DNA of 9,475 nt from Planctomycetes bacterium RIFOXYC2_FULL_41_27 (GCA_001828645.1 MHZD01000075.1:1-9475), one strand, 5' to 3'; counted from the stretch's first letter, positions 1-7,721 are shown. The notes: generated from the sequence alone by a model not told the origin. A program made the numbers and translations.

Positions 1-24
1 ATTTATACAAAACTGTTTTACAGG

Positions 25-852
25 ATGAGGACATCCACTCCTAGTTTTAGCGATATCTTAAAAAATCCCGTTGCAACGATAATCATCCTTTTGGCAATAT
101 CCCTTAGTTTTTTGTTTTTGCCGCCAAAGCTTTCCAACCGTATCAAAATGACCTGCCTTGTCCCTGTGAGACCGTTACAATGGGCAACCTGTTTCTGCAG
201 TAATTCAGCCAATAATTTTTTGGATAAGGCGCTTTCTGCCTGGCGTGATGCTCACATAAAAAAACAACTGGAAGAACAAGTTTCCCAGTTCAAAAATAAG
301 ATAATAGAGCAGCAGGATACAATATACAAGTTGCAGAGTAAACTGCACACCCTTTCGGAATTCCCGGCTGAAAATAAGAATAAAACAAAGCCAATACCAG
401 CGGACATCATCGGATACGATTCATTGACTTTTAGGAAAAGCATCACGGTCAATGCAGGTTCTAAACATGGCGTAAAACCGAACGACATAGTAGTATCAAA
501 TAATGCGCTTGTGGGGAAGGTCGTTTTGGTAAGCGGAGGAAGTAGTGTTGTCCAGTTAATTACAGATCCGGCTTCACGCATACCGGGAAGGGTTCTTCAA
601 ACGCGTGAACAGGTAATCATCGAAGGGAATGCCACAGGGTTTTGTCAATTAAAATATGTGCCGCGATGGGCAAAACTGAAAAAAGGTGACGATATTATCT
701 CCTCTGATATTGGTGGGTTTTATCCCCCTTCTTTACCTATTGCTACTGTTGTAGAAACTGAAGTAAAGGGAGGCGCACTCTTTCAATCGGTAAAGGTATT
801 ACCCAAGGTAAATATTTCAAAAATTGAGCATGTATTCGTTATAATAAATTAG
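25..852 (+). CDS. mreC: Rod shape-determining protein MreC
   Basis: Periplasm-facing scaffold of the elongasome, which binds PBP2 and switches it to the active state together with MreD, RodA and MreB. The 275-residue product has the MreC layout: a short cytoplasmic N-terminus, one membrane anchor (about residues 16-32), a charged coiled coil (about 76-110), then the beta-rich MreC core. Family-like core features are AGSKHGVK (144-151), LVGKV (162-166), ITDPASRIPG (179-188) and GDDIISSDIGGFYPPSLP (221-238). Length is normal for the family. The start is uncertain: the frame stays open to the left edge of the window, and the ATG at 25 has only a weak ACAGG in front. Another frame ends at TGA 26-28, giving an ATGA overlap that suggests translational coupling to an unseen upstream gene, perhaps mreB. 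Three cysteines (44, 56, 58) lie just past the membrane anchor, which is uncommon. Identity is confident from the domain pattern and from the mreD and mrdA genes that follow. Confidence 0.93.
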   Translation: MRTSTPSFSDILKNPVATIIILLAISLSFLFLPPKLSNRIKMTCLVPVRPLQWATCFCSNSANNFLDKALSAWRDAHIKKQLEEQVSQFKNKIIEQQDTIYKLQSKLHTLSEFPAENKNKTKPIPADIIGYDSLTFRKSITVNAGSKHGVKPNDIVVSNNALVGKVVLVSGGSSVVQLITDPASRIPGRVLQTREQVIIEGNATGFCQLKYVPRWAKLKKGDDIISSDIGGFYPPSLPIATVVETEVKGGALFQSVKVLPKVNISKIEHVFVIIN

Positions 853-872
853 GCCTTCGGCAACTTTGTAAC

Positions 873-928
873 GCCACTAAAACACCAAGGCACAAAGAAA
901 ATACTTAGCGTCTTCGTGACTTTGTGGC
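873..928. repeat. Imperfect inverted repeat between mreC and mreD (dispersed-repeat-like)
   Basis: The 103-nt gap between mreC and mreD holds two 17-nt arms, 873-889 (GCCACTAAAACACCAAG) and 912-928 (CTTCGTGACTTTGTGGC), that are reverse complements at 13 of 17 positions, with a 22-nt spacer. The wording (CACCAAGGCACAAAG, then CTTCGTGACTTTGTGG) resembles small non-coding repeats I have seen scattered in intergenic DNA of many environmental bacteria. Family membership is from memory and not checked. No terminator-like T tract follows, so read-through from mreC into mreD is plausible. No ORF or clear promoter was found in the gap. Confidence 0.6.
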
Positions 929-955
929 TAGTTTGAAATTCCTATACATTAAATT

Positions 956-1447
956 ATGCGCTGGTTCACGTTTTTTTGTATCCTTATTGGGATTTCCCTG
1001 TTTCAGTCGACCCTGATGAACTGGATTAACATCGGGTCAGCGGCGCCTGATTTGTATTTTCCGTTGGTGATATTTTATTCCTTCATGGCAGATATCAAAC
1101 GGAACACCATCACGAACTGGTTTGTGGGCATGTCAAAAGATTTGTTTTCGGAAGGGAGTTTTGGAATAAACTCCATTTTTTTTGTCGCCATGGGCTTTTT
1201 CGTCTGGTCAATCAGGGGAATATTGTTTCGGGAACATTTAGTTACCCAGGTGCTGGTCACATTCGTCTTTTCATGTATCTACAACATACTGTATGCGGCG
1301 CATGCTACACTTTCTTTTCACTCGCTCAGTCTTTCTGCAACCCTCTGGACAATTTTTACTTGCTCGTTATATACGGCTATGTTTGTTCCCGCGTTGTTTT
1401 GGATATTCAGTAAATTACAGCCGACACAGAAGTTTTTTTATCAATAA
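956..1447 (+). CDS. mreD: Rod shape-determining protein MreD
   Basis: Small polytopic inner-membrane protein of the elongasome, thought to work with MreC in regulating PBP2 and RodA. The 163 residues are almost wholly hydrophobic, with about five predicted membrane segments (roughly 4-20, 28-46, 67-87, 95-117, 125-152). The family-typical loop GMSKDLFSEGSFGINS (58-73) matches the MreD pattern of G-x-x-K-D-L followed by a small-residue, G-x-N segment. Length is normal for MreD (about 160-170). The ATG at 956 is the first in-frame ATG and gives a membrane segment starting at once, but no Shine-Dalgarno sequence precedes it. mrdA begins 14 nt after the stop, so the two are almost certainly cotranscribed. 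MreD sequences diverge quickly, so the call rests on topology, the loop motif and position between mreC and mrdA. Confidence 0.9.
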   Translation: MRWFTFFCILIGISLFQSTLMNWINIGSAAPDLYFPLVIFYSFMADIKRNTITNWFVGMSKDLFSEGSFGINSIFFVAMGFFVWSIRGILFREHLVTQVLVTFVFSCIYNILYAAHATLSFHSLSLSATLWTIFTCSLYTAMFVPALFWIFSKLQPTQKFFYQ

Positions 1448-1461
1448 GGGATTGATGAGCC

Positions 1462-3387
1462 ATGTATCCTTACCGTTTCAAAATCACACTCATTATTTTC
1501 ATTGTATTTTTTATCGGTATCGTAGTACGGCTCTTTCAACTCCAGATCATTGAAAGCAATAAATATAAAGGCATTTCCCAAAATCGCCGTATTGTTACGT
1601 ATCCGCTGGAGGCTACACGAGGAACTATCTTCGACAGAAACGGAAAGATGCTAGCTGTGGATCAACACACCTTTGATATTGCTGTCCAATACAAAAATCT
1701 CCTATATTGTTACGTTCGTGATAACAATGCGGTGTCACGCATTGATGGGATGAAGGTGCATAAAAATGCAAAAAAAACCTGTGGTGAATGTCACGAAAAT
1801 CAAGACGTATGGGTAGAAAAATTGTCCCAATTGTTAGGAATCCCGCAGAATGAGTTGCTGAGTCATGCAAAACAAGCCGTTGAAAAAGTGGAAAGACTCA
1901 AGCAAAACGTGGAGCAAAAATCAGGACGGGCAACCCGTATCAAGGAGGAAGCGGGCTATTATCCTATAGCTTCTGATGTTACATGGGAAAAGGTTATTCA
2001 AATAGAGATTAATCAGAACAGTTATTCCGGCATACGCGTCACTCCCAGACCAAAAAGGATTTATCCTCAGCAAGAACTTGCGCCGCACATCCTGGGGTAT
2101 ATGAGCAAGCTGAATGAGAAAGAATGGAAGATGTACAGCGACAAGTGGAATAATTTTATTTTGAGTTCCAATATTAAAGGTACGGACATTACGCCATTGC
2201 TCTACGATGGGTATGCCGAAAACGACTATATAGGGAGGTCAGGGGTTGAGTTGGAATATGAAAATGAATTACATGGCGAGCGCGGTAAACGGTTTGAGGA
2301 AATCACCTATAAAAATACCCAGGTTGAAAAAGTAATATTGGAACGACCACCTGTTTCCGGAAACGACCTCTATTTGACCATTGACACTCAAATTCAGGCT
2401 TATGCAGAAAAATCGCTGGGTAAGAACCCTGGGTCAATTATCGTTATGGACCCGTGGACGGGCGAGATACTCGCTATGGCTAGTTACCCGTGCTTTAATC
2501 CTAACGATGTGAATAAAGATTTTAAAAAGCTTATCAAACATCCTTCAAAACCATTCCTCAATAGGGCCATACAGGGCGCCTTGCCTCCGGGATCTATTTT
2601 TAAAGTTATTACAGCAACTGCCGCCCTGAGCACAAACCGCATTAATACCCAGACGAATTATGAGTGTCATGGTTATACCAATTACCAAAATATCATTTTT
2701 AGATGCTGGTCGGAATACGGACACGGACTGGTTGCCATACAGGATGCCATACCCTATTCGTGCAATGTCTTTTTCCTTGAAACAGCAAAGATTTTAGGTG
2801 GAGATTCACTATACACATGGGCAAAGAATTTTGGTATTGGTGAGAAGACAGGTATCGATCTTCCGCACGAAAGGAGCGGAAATATGCCCAAAATGACGGA
2901 CACGGCAACCGTCATGAACGTTGCTATCGGCCAAGGGGCATTGCTTACCACACCGCTTCAGTTAGCTCGGATATATGCGGCAGTGGCAAATGGCGGCACT
3001 TTGGTTCAGCCCCACTTACTATTAAAACTCACCGATGGACAAGGAAAAATCGTTCGTCTATTTAAACCGGAAAAGAAACAAAAACTTCCCATACAGCCTG
3101 CCACCCTGGATACCTTACGTACGGCACTTTTGGATGTGGTTACCCGTGGTACGGCCAAAAATACGGGCTTGGAGTTATACAAGGTTGCCGGTAAAACAGG
3201 CACCGCGGAAACCGGGCGTCAGGAAGACAACCATGCCTGGTTTGTCGGTTACGCCCCGTATGACAGCCCGCAGTACTGCTTTGCCATACTTGTAGAGCAT
3301 ACGCCAGGTCATGGGGCGGAGATCACAGGGCCTATTGCCAGAGAATTAATGTCGTATTTATTCCCGGAGCTAAATGAGGCGTCATAG
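1462..3387 (+). CDS. mrdA: Penicillin-binding protein 2 (peptidoglycan DD-transpeptidase) with a CXXCH motif in its pedestal region
   Basis: Class B PBP that cross-links glycan strands made by RodA during cell elongation. It is anchored by one N-terminal membrane helix (about 8-25) with the rest exported. The 641-residue product contains the dimerisation/pedestal region (RGTIFDRNG at 53-61, a charged helical stretch at about 115-170, RIYPQQELAPHILGYM at about 199-214, IGRSGVELEYE near 258-268) and an intact transpeptidase domain: nucleophile motif S378-I-F-K381, S433-C-N435 and K578-T-G580. Length fits PBP2. The start ATG lies 11 nt after a TAAGGG that includes the mreD stop and can serve as a ribosome site. 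Between DIAVQYK (72-78) and VWVEKLSQLLGI (116-127) there are more residues than I expect for PBP2, and that stretch holds C107-G-E-C-H111 with H100 nearby. This is a c-type haem attachment signature and is discussed separately. PBP3/FtsI is excluded by the mreC-mreD-mrdA order and the PBP2-like pedestal. Confidence 0.95.
   Translation: MYPYRFKITLIIFIVFFIGIVVRLFQLQIIESNKYKGISQNRRIVTYPLEATRGTIFDRNGKMLAVDQHTFDIAVQYKNLLYCYVRDNNAVSRIDGMKVHKNAKKTCGECHENQDVWVEKLSQLLGIPQNELLSHAKQAVEKVERLKQNVEQKSGRATRIKEEAGYYPIASDVTWEKVIQIEINQNSYSGIRVTPRPKRIYPQQELAPHILGYMSKLNEKEWKMYSDKWNNFILSSNIKGTDITPLLYDGYAENDYIGRSGVELEYENELHGERGKRFEEITYKNTQVEKVILERPPVSGNDLYLTIDTQIQAYAEKSLGKNPGSIIVMDPWTGEILAMASYPCFNPNDVNKDFKKLIKHPSKPFLNRAIQGALPPGSIFKVITATAALSTNRINTQTNYECHGYTNYQNIIFRCWSEYGHGLVAIQDAIPYSCNVFFLETAKILGGDSLYTWAKNFGIGEKTGIDLPHERSGNMPKMTDTATVMNVAIGQGALLTTPLQLARIYAAVANGGTLVQPHLLLKLTDGQGKIVRLFKPEKKQKLPIQPATLDTLRTALLDVVTRGTAKNTGLELYKVAGKTGTAETGRQEDNHAWFVGYAPYDSPQYCFAILVEHTPGHGAEITGPIARELMSYLFPELNEAS
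1780..1794 (+). other. CXXCH c-type haem attachment signature within PBP2
   Basis: Codons 107-111 of mrdA read Cys-Gly-Glu-Cys-His, preceded by Lys-Lys-Thr and followed by Glu-Asn-Gln, with His100 upstream as a possible second axial ligand. CXXCH is the motif to which cytochrome c maturation machinery attaches haem through two thioethers, and it acts only on exported segments. Here the segment lies after the membrane anchor and is therefore on the exported side. That the motif is present is seen directly. That it carries haem is inference; a disulfide or a metal site using C107/C110 is the alternative. Confidence 0.45.
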
Positions 3388-3481
3388 AGGCCTGTTTCTG
3401 ATTCTTTGGAGTATTACCGTGCAAAAACTTCTTTTTTTGGAAAGTTTTTATGAACCAGTATGGATGTGCCCATTATGGGGT

Positions 3482-3499
3482 TTTATTTCCGGAAATAAA
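3482..3499. promoter_or_regulatory. Perfect 18-bp palindrome at the start of the GGDEF-EAL gene
   Basis: TTTATTTCC followed by GGAAATAAA is self-complementary over all 18 positions with no spacer, and its last base is the A of the ATG at 3499. A loopless dyad like this fits a binding site for a dimeric regulator better than an RNA hairpin, although an RNA stem here would cover the ribosome-binding region. The rest of the 111-nt gap after mrdA is AT-rich with no convincing promoter. Regulatory function is inferred only from symmetry and position. Confidence 0.4.
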
Positions 3500-6400
3500 T
3501 GTTTGAAAGATGTTCAATGAAGCAATTTAAATTATCGCTTAAAGAAAAGGCATTCATAGGGATTGTTGCTACACTTATTCCTATCCTTACTACGTTCATT
3601 CTGGTTTACCGTCAGAACAGGGTATATTTGACGAACCGCACCCTCGACACCTTAACCATTATTGCTGAGGCATACGAAGGACAGGTCTATCAGTTTCTGG
3701 AGATGGCAAAACGACGCACCCAGGATTTTTCCAGTGACGGTTTTATCAGAACTCAACTACAAAAAGTAATCAGAGGCAATCTATCTACAATTAGCAAACT
3801 GAATAAACATCTTGTCAGGAATAAGCTTGTCCTTGATAAAACGATAAATACCATCAATATCCTTTCTTTAGAGGGACGGGTCGTTGCCTCTACGAACAAC
3901 GCTGAAATTGGAAGGGACCTTTCCCGTGAAACCATTTTTTTAGAGGGGAAAGAGACTGTTACTATGGTAGAAAAGTGTTTCGGACATTGTGAATTAACCG
4001 AAATTGCAATCTCAGCTCCCATCTTAAATAAAGATACGGGCAGGCTTATAGGTGTTATAGTCAACTATATCCCAATTGCGGAGCTAGATAATATTGTAAC
4101 CGGAAGATATTCGCATCACTTGGAAGCAGCCTCCTGGGCTAAAGGGAAAGGGGCATGGAAGACGCTTGAGATATATCTGGTAAATAGAGACAAGCTCATG
4201 ATTACAGAATCCATATTCGTGAAGGATGCCGTATGGAAACAGGTAGTAGATACGCTGCCAATTAACGAAGGCTTAACGTCAAATAAAGAGATAACCGGAT
4301 TCTACAGAGATTACAGAGGCGTTGAGGTTGCGGGCGCATCCATGTATATTCCATCAGTGAAATGGATACTCCTTGTGGAAATTGACAAGAGTGAGGTGCT
4401 TTCTCCGATAAAACATGTACTTGTAAGCGCTTTAATAACAGCAGCAGTTGTTATTGTAATGATTGTCTTGCTCTTTGCTGGTTTCATGAAAAAAATGGTG
4501 ATGCCTCTTCGGAAAATATCCGATGCTGCAAAGAAAATTGCCAGCGGCAATTTCGATGTTGTCGTTCCGGTTCAGACGCATGATGAAATTGGCGTACTGT
4601 GTGAATCGTTTAATTACATGACCGACCATATTAATGCCAGGACGACGGCGCTTGCAAGGAGCGAGGCGCGTCTTGCCGAGGCGCAGCGAATAGCCCAGAT
4701 TGGAAATTGGGAATGGGATGTGATTAAAAATGAAGTATCCTGGTCTTGTGAGGCATATCGTATCTTTGGTCTGACTCAAGAAAGCTTTGTCTCTCCTGTT
4801 GAAACATTTATCAACCACGTCCATCCCGATGACAGGGAGTTTGTAAAAAAATCCGTTGATAATGCACTCGCCAATAAAAAACCTTTAGACATCGATCATC
4901 GTATAATTCTTAAAGATGCAACAGTGCGCACGGTTCATGAAAGGGCTGTGGTTATATCTGATAGTAAGGGCAGGGCTGTTCAAATGGTCGGAACGGTTCA
5001 GGACATCACCGAGCGCAAGCGAGCGGAAGAAGAAGTTGTTTTATTGAAGACATTGATTTTGTCAATCAGCGAGTCCAAGGATTTACACGACGCTCTGATC
5101 GTCACACTGGAGCAGGTGTGCAGCGCAACCGGATGGATTTATGGGGAGGCGTGGATGCCTGATCCTGAGGGTAAATGCTTAGTGCGCGATCATTCATTTT
5201 ACAGCAAAGTTGATACCCTGGAAAAGTTTAGCGAATTGAGCGGTAATTTTACCTTTGCTTATGGGGTAGGGCTTCCCGGACGTGCCTGGTCTATAAAAAA
5301 GCCCGTGTGGGTACAGGATGTTACCATTGATTCAAATTATCTGCGTGCGGCGATTGCCAAAGAGGCTGGACTAAAGGCAGGAGTTGCTTTTCCCATCTCT
5401 TCCGATACTGAAATAGTTGCCGTTCTTGTATTTTATATGCTCAAGACGCTCGAAAGAGACGAACGACTCGTCGGCTTTATCTCTTCTGTGGCGGTTCAAC
5501 TGGGTGAGGTTATTAAACGCAAGATAGCAGAGAAAGCAGTGATGGAGAGATCGCGACTGGCAACTTTGGACGCTGACGTGGGTTTTGCTCTCATACAGAA
5601 GAGTACTTTGCGTGAAAGCTTACAATTATGCGCTGAGGCCTTGGTACGAAATCTTAATGGAGCATTTGCTCGAATCTGGACTTTCAACAGAGAAGAGAAT
5701 GTGTTAGAGTTACAGAGCAGTGCAGGGATGTATACCCACATCGATGGCCCACATAGCCGAGTGCCCGTTGGCATGTACAAGATTGGTCTTATTGCTGAGG
5801 AACGCAAGCCTCATCTGACCAATAAAGTCATTGGAGATACCAGAATACATAACCAGGAATGGGCAAAGCAGAAGGGAATGGTAGCCTTTGCAGGTTACCC
5901 CCTGATAATTGAAGACCGTCTCGTGGGAGTTATGGCGATGTTTTCCAGCCAGCCACTTACAGAATTTACCCTAAGAGCGCTTGCGTCTGTGTCGGATGTA
6001 ATTGCACTAGGCATTGAGCGAAAGCATATTGAAGAGACCAGAGCCAGATTATCAGAAATTACAGAGACAACAACAGATCTCGTTGGGACCGCCACAATAG
6101 ATGGACGCGTACTTTATATAAACAAAGCGGGGAGAAAAGTTATTGGTATTGGTGAGAACGAGGATATTTCGAATTTGAGGATTTCTGATTGCCATCCCCA
6201 ATGGGCAAGCGATCTCATTCTGAATGAGGGGATACCTGATGCAATCCGTGAAGGCGCCTGGATTGGAGAAACGGCATTTCTGAGCCGTGATGGCCGTGAA
6301 ATACCGTTTTCGCAGGTAATTATTACTCATAAAAATCCGGATGGAACAGTGAGGAATCTTTCTACCATAGGACGCGATATTTCAGAGCGTAAACGTTTTG

Positions 6401-7677
6401 AGACGCAGATTATGTTTATGGCGAACCGCGATCCGCTTACCAACCTCCTCAATCGCCGCCGTTTCCACGAGGACTTGGATAGTTGGCTTGCGCAAGCACG
6501 GCGATTTGGAATCAAGGGGGCGGTGTTGTTTTTGGACCTTGATAATTTTAAATATATTAATGACTCGCTTGGTCATCAGGCGGGCGATAAACTCCTTATA
6601 GCTATTGCCGATCTGTTGAAAGAACGGCTGCGCGAGACAGACATACTGGCGAGGCTTGGGGGTGATGAGTTTGCCATTATCCTCCCACACGCCGATGTAA
6701 ACCTTGCGGAATCGGTTGCAAATCAGATACGTGAATTGGTGCAATATCATGCCTCTGTTGAGGAAAATTATCCCCCGGGCATTACCGTTAGTATTGGCAT
6801 TGCCATGTTTCCCGGTCACGGCGATACCGTGGAAACACTCCTTGCTTATGCCGATCTTGCAATGTACCGGGCAAAGGAAGAAGGGCGCAACCGTGTTTGT
6901 ATCTATACACCTGAACAAAAGACACAGATTGAATCGCGGCTGGTCTGGGAGAAACGCATCCACGAGGCGCTGGATAGAGATAACTTCGTATTGTTTTTAC
7001 AGCCTATTATGGATATTCGCCAAAACCTCATTATTGGGCATGAGGCGCTGTTGCGGATGATGAATGAAAAAGGTGAGGTTGTAGCTCCATCTAACTTTCT
7101 TGATATTGCAGAGCGCTTTGGGCTCATCCATGACATAGACCGTTGGGTGGTGAGAAGGGCTATCCCTCTCATTAAAAAGCTTCAGCATGATGGCAAACCC
7201 ACATATCTTGAAGTTAACCTTTCCGGCAAGGCGTTTACCGATAAAAAATTATTGCCTTTGATCAGAAGTGAATTGGCCACGACGGGCATTGATCCTGTAA
7301 ATATTATCTTTGAAATCACAGAAACCTCCGTTATTGAAAATATAGCCGTTGCACGGCATTTTATTGTTGAACTCAAGTCTCTGGGATGCCGTTTTGCCCT
7401 TGATGATTTTGGTATTGGATTTTCTTCGTTCAATTACCTCAAACATTTGCCGGTAGATTATCTGAAAATTGGCGGTAGTTTTGTTAGTAACCTGCCATAC
7501 GACACCGTGGATCAACATCTGGTTAAGGCTATGGTGGAGGTGGCGTGTGGATTGGGGAAAAAAACCACTGCCGAGTGTGTGGAAAATGAAGAGACGCTGC
7601 GCCTGTTGCGGGAATATGGTGTGGATTATGCACAGGGCTACCATATTGGCACGCCGCGTCACATGTCTGAATTCTAA
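3499..7677 (+). CDS. Membrane sensor with Cache, HAMP, PAS, GAF, GAF, PAS, GGDEF and EAL domains (c-di-GMP synthesis/breakdown)
   Basis: Inner-membrane receptor predicted to control c-di-GMP. The 1392 residues run: membrane helix (about 18-38); exported dCache-like sensor (about 40-305, ending in YIPSVKWILLVEIDKSE); second helix (307-330); HAMP (about 331-385); PAS (about 387-510, with GNWEWD at 402-407 and a closing DITERKR); two GAF domains (about 517-675 and 687-845); PAS (about 848-967, closing DISERKR); GGDEF (about 975-1135); EAL (about 1155-1388). The cyclase motif GGDEF (1054-1058) is intact, with an RxxD product-inhibition site (R1045-D1048) at the canonical five-residue spacing. The EAL domain keeps E-A-L-L-R (1182-1186), EVNLSG, EITET, DDFG (1302-1305), K1323, AECVE and QGY, but the usual LKID reads LKIG (G1325). 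Either or both activities may therefore operate. The ATG at 3517 (MKQFKLSL) is an equally possible start. It lies between mrdA and rodA, which suggests, without proving, a link to cell-wall growth. The ligand sensed is unknown. Confidence 0.93.
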   Translation: MFERCSMKQFKLSLKEKAFIGIVATLIPILTTFILVYRQNRVYLTNRTLDTLTIIAEAYEGQVYQFLEMAKRRTQDFSSDGFIRTQLQKVIRGNLSTISKLNKHLVRNKLVLDKTINTINILSLEGRVVASTNNAEIGRDLSRETIFLEGKETVTMVEKCFGHCELTEIAISAPILNKDTGRLIGVIVNYIPIAELDNIVTGRYSHHLEAASWAKGKGAWKTLEIYLVNRDKLMITESIFVKDAVWKQVVDTLPINEGLTSNKEITGFYRDYRGVEVAGASMYIPSVKWILLVEIDKSEVLSPIKHVLVSALITAAVVIVMIVLLFAGFMKKMVMPLRKISDAAKKIASGNFDVVVPVQTHDEIGVLCESFNYMTDHINARTTALARSEARLAEAQRIAQIGNWEWDVIKNEVSWSCEAYRIFGLTQESFVSPVETFINHVHPDDREFVKKSVDNALANKKPLDIDHRIILKDATVRTVHERAVVISDSKGRAVQMVGTVQDITERKRAEEEVVLLKTLILSISESKDLHDALIVTLEQVCSATGWIYGEAWMPDPEGKCLVRDHSFYSKVDTLEKFSELSGNFTFAYGVGLPGRAWSIKKPVWVQDVTIDSNYLRAAIAKEAGLKAGVAFPISSDTEIVAVLVFYMLKTLERDERLVGFISSVAVQLGEVIKRKIAEKAVMERSRLATLDADVGFALIQKSTLRESLQLCAEALVRNLNGAFARIWTFNREENVLELQSSAGMYTHIDGPHSRVPVGMYKIGLIAEERKPHLTNKVIGDTRIHNQEWAKQKGMVAFAGYPLIIEDRLVGVMAMFSSQPLTEFTLRALASVSDVIALGIERKHIEETRARLSEITETTTDLVGTATIDGRVLYINKAGRKVIGIGENEDISNLRISDCHPQWASDLILNEGIPDAIREGAWIGETAFLSRDGREIPFSQVIITHKNPDGTVRNLSTIGRDISERKRFETQIMFMANRDPLTNLLNRRRFHEDLDSWLAQARRFGIKGAVLFLDLDNFKYINDSLGHQAGDKLLIAIADLLKERLRETDILARLGGDEFAIILPHADVNLAESVANQIRELVQYHASVEENYPPGITVSIGIAMFPGHGDTVETLLAYADLAMYRAKEEGRNRVCIYTPEQKTQIESRLVWEKRIHEALDRDNFVLFLQPIMDIRQNLIIGHEALLRMMNEKGEVVAPSNFLDIAERFGLIHDIDRWVVRRAIPLIKKLQHDGKPTYLEVNLSGKAFTDKKLLPLIRSELATTGIDPVNIIFEITETSVIENIAVARHFIVELKSLGCRFALDDFGIGFSSFNYLKHLPVDYLKIGGSFVSNLPYDTVDQHLVKAMVEVACGLGKKTTAECVENEETLRLLREYGVDYAQGYHIGTPRHMSEF

Positions 7678-7692
7678 GAGGTATAAACACCC

Positions 7693-7721
7693 GTAGAGAC
7701 AGGTTTGAAACCTGTCTCTAC
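7693..7721. repeat. Perfect 14-bp hairpin upstream of rodA (REP-like)
   Basis: Arms 7693-7706 (GTAGAGACAGGTTT) and 7708-7721 (AAACCTGTCTCTAC) are exact reverse complements around a single central G. The element fills most of the 54-nt gap between the GGDEF-EAL stop and rodA. It begins GTAG and ends CTAC, as does the hairpin after rodA. No T tract follows, so it is unlikely to be an intrinsic terminator. In the message it would form a strong stem ending 10 nt before the rodA ATG. Membership of a dispersed family is inferred from its form. Confidence 0.75.

Noticed and set aside
2..28. C-terminal end of an upstream gene (frame ending ...FIQNCFTG, TGA overlapping the mreC ATG)
   Set aside because: Only eight codons are visible and they do not resemble a known MreB end; noted only as a possible coupling site.
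2654..2715. Cysteines in the PBP2 segment NYECHGYTNYQ ... FRCW as a second metal or haem site
   Set aside because: This ECHG/RCW pair with a following GHG is a common feature of PBP2 proteins, and it is not CXXCH.
3423..3449. AT-rich inverted repeat AAAAACTT ... AAGTTTTT after mrdA as a terminator
   Set aside because: The 8-bp stem has a single G-C pair, an 11-nt loop and no separate T tract; it is too weak to call.
3437..3464. Promoter TTGGAA-16-TATGGA before the GGDEF-EAL gene
   Set aside because: Matches to consensus are poor (4 of 6 and 3 of 6) in an AT-rich gap.
3450..3506. 18-residue ORF (MNQYGCAHYGVLFPEINV) as a leader peptide
   Set aside because: No ribosome site and no pattern suggesting attenuation; an ORF this short is expected by chance.
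6382..6963. 193-residue ORF on the - strand
   Set aside because: It lies antisense to the clear GGDEF domain and has no recognisable motif; it is a shadow frame.
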